A stretch of DNA of 64,000 nucleotides, taken from contig CM082596.2 of NCBI GenBank assembly GCA_040954595.2, positions 2,480,001 through 2,544,000 of the forward strand, read 5' to 3'. Shown piece by piece: positions 33,837-43,957 of this stretch (the first letter of the stretch is position 1; each line of letters starts with the position of its first letter). The notes beneath the pieces were generated by a model. It did not search any database. It had not been told where the DNA came from and was given only the letters and a program-made list of their open reading frames with translations. A program made the translations under genes and the position numbers. The stretch is from Balanoglossus misakiensis (taxonomy: Eukaryota > Hemichordata).

Positions 33837-34724
33837 ATACATATATTTCAGTCTTATTCTATTTTTTTTGGGTTTTTATATACTTGTTGGTTCTGGAAAC
33901 CTCGCCTGAAATCGTTACTAGTGCATGAAGTGAGTGCTACAGACTCACTCTTTAACATGTTTAGTCAGCGTTAACGGTAGCACTATGCAAAAATTGAACA
34001 AGTTACCAAACTTTGTCGTTTGGGACGTCGTCGTATGAGCATATGCGCGTCCAAAAAAGTGCAGAGCCATCGTAGAGCCCTCCCGCTTTGCCCTAAAACA
34101 CTGAGTACCACAGTCGTCCGTTTTGTCAAAATGTAAAGCGAGGTAGAGAGCACTGTCTACAATATAACCTTAGAATGTAAATTTAGTTTTATTTGTAAAA
34201 AAATCGTCCATTATTTTTGAATTCAAAACATTTAACGACTTGGAGAAATGGCGCGCACACGTGGTCGTCGCGTCGATTGTCTGCTTCCAAAACGCGATGC
34301 TCCCGCGTGGCGACAAAACAATAAAGCGCAATTTTCAACCCAGAATGAAAAATGTGGTTTTATTTATAAAGTTTCCGTAGATTATTTTTGAATTCAAAAC
34401 ATTTGTATAAATTCAACTTTCAAGATTTAGTGATTTGTAAAGTTAGTGCTGCGACATGCGGTCCTGTTTATTGGTGTCGTGTGTTACTTTACTGACCATT
34501 TGTCTGATTCGAACCACGGTACACCACGGCCACTTATGTTTGAATTTCATTTTCAATATTTCTAGTATTTCAATATTTAAGCGTTCGCCTCTCATTTTAG
34601 TCATTTCAGGTCTGCCGAAATTGAAATACCAAGGCCATATCGGGGGAAAAAAGATGGCGCCAACTTGAGGAGCAACTCTCGACGGTGATGACATCATGGT
34701 CTCTGCATATGGGTTTCAACCAAT

Positions 34725-34829
34725 CAGAGGTAGGCAACTACATGTGACATAATTCGATCTTCTGATTGGTCCACAGTTTTAATTACAAGTAGAAGTCGTA
34801 TATATTGAGACAGGGATATTAATAATACA
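34725..34829 (+). promoter_or_regulatory. CCAAT/TATA-like block immediately before the arrays
   Basis: CAACCAATCAGAGG is centred near 34725, CTGATTGGTCC near 34762 and GTATATATTGAG near 34798, just before the minisatellite begins. It could be a promoter reading into the arrays or a chance AT-rich tract. Confidence 0.25.
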
Positions 34830-36046
34830 AGTTTGGAGATTAGGAAAGTGTGTTGGGTTAATAATGGGTAAAATATAAAGATGGGTTATGTAAAATGGGC
34901 AAATAATATTAAAAATGGGTTATGTAAAATGTGTAAAAAAACTTTCCCTTCTCCCAAAGGAAATTAGGAAAGTGTGGTGGGTTAAGAATGGGTAAAATAT
35001 TAAAAATGGGTTATGTAAAATGGGAAAATAATATTAAAAATGGGTTATGTAAAATGTGTAAAAAAACTTTCCCTTCTCCCAAAGAAGATTAGGAAAGTGT
35101 GTCTGGTTAAGAATGGGTAAAATATTAAAAATGGGTTATGTAAAATGGGAAAATAATATTAAAAATGGGTTATGTAAAATGGGAATATAAACTTTCCCTT
35201 CTCCCAAAGGAGATTAGGAAAGTGTCTGGTTAAGAATGGGTAAAATATTAAAAATGGGTTATGTAAAATGGGAAAATCATATTAAAAATGGATTATGTAA
35301 AATGGGAATATATCCTTTAGGAAAGTGTGTTGGGTTAAGAATGGGTAAAATATTAAAAATGGGTTGTGTAAAATGGGAAAAAAAAACTTTCCCTTCTCCC
35401 AAAGGAGATTAGGAAAGTGTGTTGGGTTAAGAATGGGTAAAATATTAAAAATGGGTCATGTAAAATGTGTAAAAAAAACTTTCCCTTCTCCCAAAGGAGA
35501 TAAGGAAAGTGTGTTGGGTTAAGAATGGGTAAAATATTAAAAAGGGGTTATGTAAAATGGGAAAATAATATTAAAAATGGGTTATGTAAAATGGGAATAT
35601 AAACTTTCCCTTCTCCCAAAGGAGATTAGGAAAGTGTGTTGGGTTAAGAATGGGTAAAATATTAAAAATGGGTCATGTGAAATGTGTAAAAAAAACTTTC
35701 CCTTCTCCCAAAGGAGATTAGGAATGTGTGTTGGGTTAAGAATGGGTAAAATATTAAAAATGGGTTATGTAAAATGGGAAAATAATATTAAAAATGGTTA
35801 TGTAAAATGGGAATATAAACTTTCCCTTCTCCCAAAGGAGATTAGGAAAGTGTGTTGGGTTAAAAATGGGTAAAATATTAAAAATGGGTTATGTAAAATG
35901 TGTAAAAAAAACTTTCCCTTCTCCCAAAGGAGATTAGGAAAGTGTGTTGGGTTAAGAATGGGTAAAATAAAAAATGGGTTATGTTAAATGTGTAAAAAAA
36001 CTTTCCCTTCTCTCAAAGGAGATTAGGAAAATGTGTTGGGTAAAAT
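34830..36046. repeat. AT-rich minisatellite, about 10 hairpin-bearing units
   Basis: Units of roughly 90-125 bp contain GGAAAGTGTGTTGGGTTAAG, one to three sub-repeats of AAAATGGGTTATGTAAAATG and the block ACTTTCCCTTCTCCCAAAGG. ACTTTCC and CTCC pair with GGAG and GGAAAGT around CAAA, giving a small hairpin at each unit junction. Length varies because the inner sub-repeat number changes. It directly abuts the 243-bp array. No coding function; frames through it are incidental. Confidence 0.9.
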
Positions 36047-36189
36047 AGTAAAAATAATAATAAGTTGTGTTGAAAGATGGTTGGAATATTGGCTATGCAT
36101 GTTGCTGATTGTATACAGGTTTTCTCTATGAATGACCCGGCAGATAGTTTAACAAGTTATCTATTCTTCATTTCAGGCATAAGTAGATT

Positions 36190-39100
36190 ACTAGTATTTT
36201 GTAGAGTCATTTCAGGTACTGGAAGTTTGAAGATCGCAAGAAGAAAAGCAGAATTGGGGTCTGTAATTTAACTTGATTAATTGCTGGAGCTCTCCGGAAG
36301 CCCAGAGCTTCCGGACAGCTCCAACGATTCGGTATTCATTAAAAGTGACCGCGGATGATACAGTTGAAATGCTGAGCTGACTTTGATGCCTGTGAAATCT
36401 ATTAACCATATCTCTCGTATTCCTAGTCTTTTTAGAGTCATTTCAGGTGCTAGAAGTTTGAAGATAGAAGTTTGTCAAGACCATGCAGGAGTGGCTAGCA
36501 GAATTGGGGTCTGTAACGATCAATCGTTGGAGCTCTCCGGAAGCCCAGAGCTTCCGGACAGTTCCAACGATTCGGTATTCATTAAAAGTGACCGCGGATG
36601 ATACAGTTGAAATGCTGAGCTGACTTTGATGCCTGTGAAATCTATTAACCATATCTCTCGTATTCCTAGTCTTTTTAGAGTCATTTCAGGTGCTAGAAGT
36701 TTGAAGATAGAAGTTTGTCAAGACCATGCAGGAGCGGCTAGCAGAATTGGGGTCTGTAACGATCAATCGTTGGAGCTCTCCGGAAGCCCAGAGCTTCCGG
36801 ACAGTTCCAACGATTCGGTATTCATTAAAAGTGACCGCGGATGATACAGTTGAAATGCTGAGCTGACTTTGATGCCTGTGAAATCTATTAACCATATCTC
36901 TCGTATTCCTAGTCTTTTTAGAGTCATTTCAGGTGCTAGAAGTTTGAAGATAGAAGTTTGTCAAGACCATGCAGGAGCGGCTAGCAGAATTGGGGTCTGT
37001 AACGATCAATCGTTGGAGCTCTCCGGAAGCCCAGAGCTTCCGGACAGTTCCAACGATTCGGTATTCATTAAAAGTGACCGCGGATGATACAGTTGAAATG
37101 CTGAGCTGACTTTGATGCCTGTGAAATCTATTAACCATATCTCTCGTATTCCTAGTCTTTTTAGAGTCATTTCAGGTGCTAGAAGTTTGTCAAGACCATG
37201 CAGGAGCGGCTAGCAGAATTGGGGTCTGTAACGATCAATCGTTGGAGCTCTCCGGAAGCCCAGAGCTTCCGGACAGTTCCAACGATTCGGTATTCATTAA
37301 AAGTGACCGCGGATGATACAGTTGAAATGCTGAGCTGACTTTGATGCCTGTGAAATCTATTAACCATATCTCTCGTATTCCTAGTCTTTTTAGAGTCATT
37401 TCAGGTGCTAGAAGTTTGAAGATAGAAGTTTGTCAAGACCATGCAGGAGCGGCTAGCAGAATTGGGGTCTGTAACGATCAATCGTTGGAGCTCTCCGGAA
37501 GCCCAGAGCTTCCGGACAGTTCCAACGATTCGGTATTCATTAAAAGTGACCGCGGATGATACAGTTGAAATGCTGAGCTGACTTTGATGCCTGTGAAATC
37601 TATTAACCATATCTCTCGTATTCCTAGTCTTTTTAGAGTCATTTCAGGTGCTAGAAGTTTGAAGATAGAAGTTTGTCAAGACCATGCGGGAGCGGCTAGC
37701 AGAATTGGGGTCTGTACGATCAATCGTTGGAGCTCTCCGGAAGCCCAGAGCTTCCGGACAGTTCCAACGATTCGGTATTCATTAAAAGTGACCGCGGATG
37801 ATACAGTTGAAATGCTGAGCTGACTTTGATGCCTGTGAAATCTATTAACCATATCTCTCGTATTCCTAGTCTTTTTAGAGTCATTTCAGGTGCTAGAAGT
37901 TTGAAGATAGAAGTTTGTCAAGACCATGCGGGAGCGGCTAGCAGAATTGGGGTCTGTAACGATCAATCGTTGGAGCTCTCCGGAAGCCCAGAGCTTCCGG
38001 ACAGTTCCAACGATTCGGTATTCATTAAAAGTGACCGCGGATGATACAGTTGAAATGCTGAGCTGACTTTGATGCCTGTGAAATCTATTAACCATATCTC
38101 TCGTATTCCTAGTCTTTTTAGAGTCATTTCAGGTGCTAGAAGTTTGAAGATAGAAGTTTGTCAAGACCATGCAGGAGCGGCTAGCAGAATTGGGGTCTGT
38201 AACGATCAATCGTTGGAGCTCTCCGGAAGCCCAGAGCTTCCGGACAGTTCCAACGATTCGGTATTCATTAAAAGTGACCGCGGATGATACAGTTGAAATG
38301 CTGAGCTGACTTTGATGCCTGTGAAATCTATTAACCATATCTCTCGTATTCCTAGTCTTTTTAGAGTCATTTCAGGTGCTAGAAGTTTGAAGATAGAAGT
38401 TTGTCAAGACCATGCGGGAGCGGCTAGCAGAATTGGGGTCTGTAACGATCAATCGTTGGAGCTCTCCGGAAGCCCAGAGCTTCCGGACAGTTCCAACGAT
38501 TCGGTATTCATTAAAAGTGACCGCAGATGATACAGTTGAAATGCTGAGCTGACTTTGATGCCTGTGAAATCTATTAACCATATCTCTCGTATTCCTAGTC
38601 TTTTTAGAGTCATTTCAGGTGCTAGAAGTTTGAAGATAGAAGTTTGTCAAGACCATGCGGGAGCGGCTAGCAGAATTGGGGTCTGTAACGATCAATCGTT
38701 GGAGCTCTCCGGAAGCCCAGAGCTTCCGGACAGTTCCAACGATTCGGTATTCATTAAAAGTGACCGCGGATGATACAGTTGAAATGCTGAGCTGACTTTG
38801 ATGCCTGTGAAATCTATTAACCATATCTCTCGTATTCCTAGTCTTTTTAGAGTCATTTCAGGTGCTAGAAGTTTGAAGATAGAAGTTTGTCAAGACCATG
38901 CGGGAGCGGCTAGCAGAATTGGGGTCTGTAACGATCAATCGTTGGAGCTCTCCGGAAGCCCAGAGCTTCCGGACAGTTCCAACGATTCGGTATTCATTAA
39001 AAGTGACCGCGGATGATACAGTTGAAATGCTGAGCTGACTTTGATGCCTGTGAAATCTATTAACCATATCTCTCGTATTCCTAGTCTTTTTAGAGTCATT

Positions 39101-41846
39101 TCAGGTGCTAGAAGTTTGAAGATAGAAGTTTGTCAAGACCATGCGGGAGCGGCTAGCAGAATTGGGGTCTGTAACGATCAATCGTTGGAGCTCTCCGGAA
39201 GCCCAGAGCTTCCGGACAGTTCCAACGATTCGGTATTCACTAAAAGTGACCGCGGATGATACAGTTGAAATGCTGAGCTGACTTTGATGCCTGTGAAATC
39301 TATTAACCATATCTCTCGTATTCCTAGTCTTTTTAGAGTCATTTCAGGTGCTAGAAGTTTGAAGATAGAAGTTTGTCAAGACCATGCAGGAGCGGCTAGC
39401 AGAATTGGGGTCTGTAACGATCAATCGTTGGAGCTCTCCGGAAGCCCAGAGCTTCCGGACAGTTCCAACGATTCGGTATTCATTAAAAGTGACCGCGGAT
39501 GATACAGTTGAAATGCTGAGCTGACTTTGATGCCTGTGAAATCTATTAACCATATCTCTCGTATTCCTAGTCTTTTTAGAGTCATTTCAGGTGCTAGAAG
39601 TTTGAAGATAGAAGTTTGTCAAGACCATGCGGGAGCGGCTAGCAGAATTGGGGTCTGTAACGATCAATCGTTGGAGCTCTCCGGAAGCCCAGAGCTTCCG
39701 GACAGTTCCAACGATTCGGTATTCATTAAAAGTGACCGCGGATGATACAGTTGAAATGCTGAGCTGACTTTGATGCCTGTGAAATCTATTAACCATATCT
39801 CTCGTATTCCTAGTCTTTTTAGAGTCATTTCAGGTGCTAGAAGTTTGAAGATAGAAGTTTGTCAAGACCATGCAGGAGCGGCTAGCAGAATTGGGGTCTG
39901 TAACGATCAATCGTTGGAGCTCTCCGGAAGCCCAGAGCTTCCGGACAGTTCCAACAATTCGGTATTCATTAAAAGTGACCGCGGATGATACAGTTGAAAT
40001 GCTGAGCTGACTTTGATGCCTGTGAAATCTATTAACCATATCTCTCGTATTCCTAGTCTTTTTAGAGTCATTTCAGGTGCTAGAAGTTTGAAGATAGAAG
40101 TTTGTCAAGACCATGCAGGAGCGGCTAGCAGAATTGGGGTCTGTAACGATCAATCGTTGGAGCTCTCCGGAAGCCCAGAGCTTCCGGACAGTTCCAACGA
40201 TTCGGTATTCATTAAAAGTGACCGCGGATGATACAGTTGAAATGCTGAGCTGACTTTGATGCCTGTGAAATCTATTAACCATATCTCTCGTATTCCTAGT
40301 CTTTTTAGAGTCATTTCAGGTGCTAGAAGTTTGAAGATAGAAGTTTGTCAAGACCATGCGGGAGCGGCTAGCAGAATTGGGGTCTGTAACGATCAATCGT
40401 TGGAGCTCTCCGGAAGCCCAGAGCTTCCGGACAGTTCCAACGATTTGGTATTCACTAAAAGTGACCGCGGATGATACAGTTGAAATGCTGAGCTGACTTT
40501 GATGCCTGTGAAATCTATTAACCATATCTCTCGTATTCCTAGTCTTTTTAGAGTCATTTCAGGTGCTAGAAGTTTGAAGATAGAAGTTTGTCAAGACCAT
40601 GCAGGAGCGGCTAGCAGAATTGGGGTCTGTAACCATCAATCGTTGGAGCTCTCCGGAAGCCCAGAGCTTCCGGACAGTTCCAACGATTCGGTATTCATTA
40701 AAAGTGACCGCGGATGATACAGTTGAAATGCTGAGCTGACTTTGATGCCTGTGAAATCTATTAACCATATCTCTCGTATTCCTAGTCTTTTTAGAGTCAT
40801 TTCAGGTGCTAGAAGTTTGAAGATAGAAGTTTGTCAAGACCATGCGGGAGCGGCTAGCAGAATTGGGGTCTGTAACGATCAATCGTTGGAGCTCTCCGGA
40901 AGCCCAGAGCTTCCGGACAGTTCCAACGATTCGGTATTCATTAAAAGTGACCGCGGATGATACAGTTGAAATGCTGAGCTGACTTTGATGCCTGTGAAAT
41001 CTATTAACCATATCTCTCGTATTCCTAGTCTTTTTAGAGTCATTTCAGGTGCTAGAAGTTTGAAGATAGAAGTTTGTCAAGACCATGCAGGAGCGGCTAG
41101 CAGAATTGGGGTCTGTAACGATCAATCGTTGGAGCTCTCCGGAAGCCCAGAGCTTCCGGACAGTTCCAACGATTCGGTATTCATTAAAAGTGACCGCGGA
41201 TGATACAGTTGAAATGCTGAGCTGACTTTGATGCCTGTGAAATCTATTAACCATATCTCTCGTATTCCTAGTCTTTTTAGAGTCATTTCAGGTGCTAGAA
41301 GTTTGAAGATAGAAGTTTGTCAAGACCATGCGGGAGCGGCTAGCAGAATTGGGGTCTGTAACGATCAATCGTTGGAGCTCTCCGGAAGCCCAGAGCTTCC
41401 GGACAGTTCCAACGATTCGGTATTCATTAAAAGTGACCGCGGATGATACAGTTGAAATGCTGAGCTGACTTTGATGCCTGTGAAATCTATTAACCATATC
41501 TCTCGTATTCCTAGTCTTTTTAGAGTCATTTCAGGTGCTAGAAGTTTGAAGATAGAAGTTTGTCAAGACCATGCAGGAGCGGCTAGCAGAATTGGGGTCT
41601 GTAACGATCAATCGTTGGAGCTCTCCGGAAGCCCAGAGCTTCCGGACAGTTCCAACGATTCGGTATTCATTAAAAGTGACCGCGGATGATACAGTTGAAA
41701 TGCTGAGCTGACTTTGATGCCTGTGAAATCTATTAACCATATCTCTCGTATTCCTAGTCTTTTTAGAGTCATTTCAGGTGCTAGAAGTTTGAAGATAGAA
41801 GTTTGTCAAGACCATGCAGGAGCGGCTAGCAGAATTGGGGTCTGTG
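36190..41846. repeat. 243-bp tandem array with 23 conserved hairpins
   Basis: Unit length is 243 bp (81 x 3) with near-identical copies. One copy lacks 14 bp (near 37186), one lacks a single A (near 37717), the first is diverged and the last is truncated. Each full unit holds an inverted repeat with 23-nt arms and a 5-nt loop (CCAGA); 21 of 23 positions pair by Watson-Crick and one more by G-T wobble in RNA. Arm cores are CCGGAAGC and GCTTCCGG. Before each unit's GTGCTAGAAG is a pyrimidine tract and TTTCAG, resembling a 3' splice site. The 72-codon plus and 69-codon minus open frames recur in every unit only because the array is homogeneous. Confidence 0.95.
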
Positions 41847-42006
41847 ATTTCACTCTGTGTTTTATTGTTAATTCATTGTAAATATTCATTAAGTTGTTTC
41901 ATAGTATATTTTTATTTTTTAAAATTACTGACATAATAATGTAGAATGTCATCAATACAACTCAGATGTGTCAAGGTAAACATTGGTTGTTTGATCTTCA
42001 TTTGTG

Positions 42007-42165
42007 TTCAGATTTGTCAAGGTTGTTGTGTTGTGGTCTGTGTTCGATGGTCTTGTTGTGGGTCGGTGGTCTTTGTTGGGTTCTGTGGTCTTTGGGGTGT
42101 TCTGGTGTCATTGGTTCGGTCATTGGTTCGGTTGTCTGGCAATGGTTGGTTGTAATCTTAGGTTA
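42007..42165. repeat. G/T-rich simple sequence
   Basis: The plus strand is nearly devoid of A and C, with repeated TTGTTGTGTTG, GGTCTTTG and CATTGGTTCGGT pieces. Low complexity accounts for the overlapping open frames. No function recognised. Confidence 0.6.
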
Positions 42166-42817
42166 GGTGACCTTTTGGGAGGTATTGATGACTTTTATGT
42201 TGTTTTTTAGTGTTCTAATATCTATTTTGTTTATAAATTTAATAATAATACATAGTTAAAAGTTTGCATGATGAATGCTATTTCCATTTTCTAGCTTTGT
42301 GGAATGGCGTCATACATTGCAACTTTAATTGTATCACTATCCTGTCTTTCCTCTCACTATCCTCTTTCTTAAAAGCTAGGAGCAGAATTGGAAATGACTA
42401 AATTTTCAAAATGTTTTCAATTTGGATACTTGTGTTTGTTAAAGTGACAACAGAAAGGTTGTCTAAACTGCTGCTGACTAAGCAACCCCAAAACTTGTAA
42501 AAATAATGAAATTTGCAATGAATTCTGCTCATGGTTCCGTGACAATATCTTCTTTCTGATGTTATTTGAATTGATCATTTGGCATTTGCTTCTGCAAATA
42601 AATTGCTGTAGAAATAAAAATGAAATTCAAGAAATTGAAAATCATAGAGAACTTCAACTATGTACTGTCACTGGACCGCTAGGGGGCGCAGCTATTGTAA
42701 GCTGTGGATGTCTCAATAAAACCGAGACACATTGCACCATTATAATATTCCAACTTTCGCCGCTTATGGCACACTTTGTGTCATTGGTTGGTCTGGCAGT
42801 GATCAGGCATGTGGTTT

Positions 42818-42856
42818 GACATCACCTAAGGTGAGGACATCACTTTAGGTAATGTC
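42818..42856. repeat. 39-bp imperfect palindrome
   Basis: GACATCACCTAA and TTAGGTAATGTC pair at 11 of 12 positions around a short centre that itself holds GGTGA and TCACT. Located in the non-coding stretch between the 243-bp array and the DNAJC11-like exon. A further plus-strand AATAAA follows near 43176. Confidence 0.5.
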
Positions 42857-43807
42857 TTGCCCTTGTTTTTAACTTTTGACATATGTACGTGTTTTACCTT
42901 TCATGTAATTGCTTTACTGTTCTTGTTCAATTTATTTGATGTACTTTACAATTTACACTTGGGACAAGCTATAAAGAGAGTGAATCTGTCATATATCCCA
43001 TGTGTTAAATGTCACTCACTGTATCAATTATTTGTAATTTTGCATCATTATCTTAAATTCTCAATTTCTGTTGTTTTTTTAAGGATGACATCCTCAGCAA
43101 GGCACGTTTGATATTTTGTTGGCTTCAGGTTTCCAGGTTTTTTCCTGGGCCGACTTGTATGCTGCTATTGCTATGAAATAAAAGCTGGTTAAGTTATATA
43201 CAAGAATATTGTGTGCTGCATTGTTTTCTGTTTCTTCCCCATGCTCTATGTATACCATGTGCTACCTGCCTGCATTTTTAGGTAGTATATCATATAATGT
43301 ACACGCCTTGAAAATCACTTTTTTCTTGTATTATGCTGAATGCAACATTTGATTATTCTCTCTTGGAATTGAGAATACGAAGTGGAGATACTGTGCAAAA
43401 ATTTGAATGATAGAACTGTCTCAAATTTGAAATTCAAAATGGCCGTCAAATTATTAGTGATTTTTATGAAAACAAAATGAACATGCACCCTATATTTTAT
43501 TGCTTTGTTTTCAAAGAGAATCTTCGCACACTTCAACATAGGAAAGACTTGAAAGCTTTTGGTGACTTATTTTTATGAAAACCTGTTGCCTGGCATTTAA
43601 AAAAAGTTTGATTAATTCAACTGCAGTTTGTCATTTAACTTCTTAAAGAAAGTTACAGACACAGTAACTTATACACAAAGACTATATATCTAGGCCCCAT
43701 TGTAAAAGTGATTGTATGACACCTACAGAATCAGAAATCTGCTTCGGGAGGGGTGGGGATAGTTGTACGGTAAATGTATTTTGATTATTGCCCAATAATT
43801 TAAACTT

Positions 43808-43859
43808 GGCCATCGAGGGCGCTTTTGCCATGTTGCACAGTGCAACGCCCTCATAGGCC
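43808..43859. promoter_or_regulatory. Nested inverted repeats just upstream of the DNAJC11-like start
   Basis: TTGCACAGTGCAA (43833-43845) is a perfect palindrome around A. It is flanked by GAGGGCG on the left and CGCCCTC on the right, and outermost by GGCC on each side. The last GGCC ends 21 bp before the ATG. It could be a dyad transcription-factor site or a 5' UTR hairpin. Confidence 0.45.
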
Positions 43860-43879
43860 AAGAAACGAGTTTATACAAA

Positions 43880-43957
43880 ATGGCGGCGCCCATTGGAGAC
43901 GACGACTTGCCTCCAAGAAATGACGATTTTTACTCGTTATTAAACGCACGGAAAGAG
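43880..43957 (+). CDS. DNAJC11: DNAJC11-like first exon (26 codons), continuation not found
   Basis: The ATG at 43880 opens an acidic N-terminus (G-D-D-D-L-P-P-R-N-D-D) followed by FYSLLNARKE, and the genomic sequence runs on into A-S. Human DNAJC11 begins similarly, with EDYYSLLNVRREAS at the start of its J domain; it is a mitochondrial outer-membrane protein tied to MICOS. Exon end: AAAGAG followed by GCAAGT is an ideal GC-AG donor, the only strong one before an in-frame stop at about 43988. No exon carrying the HPD motif was seen in the next 20 kb on the plus strand. Either intron 1 is very long and spans the antisense TMEM196 gene, or this is an orphan fragment. Confidence 0.5.

Noticed and set aside
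36383-41740. More than twenty near-identical 72-codon (plus) and 69-codon (minus) open frames
   Set aside because: They recur because the 243-bp satellite unit is open in one frame on each strand. Both strands cannot be coding alike, and one unit is frame-broken by a 14-bp deletion.
34830-41846. CRISPR array
   Set aside because: Units are long, contiguous and lack unique spacers between short repeats; the context is a metazoan genome.
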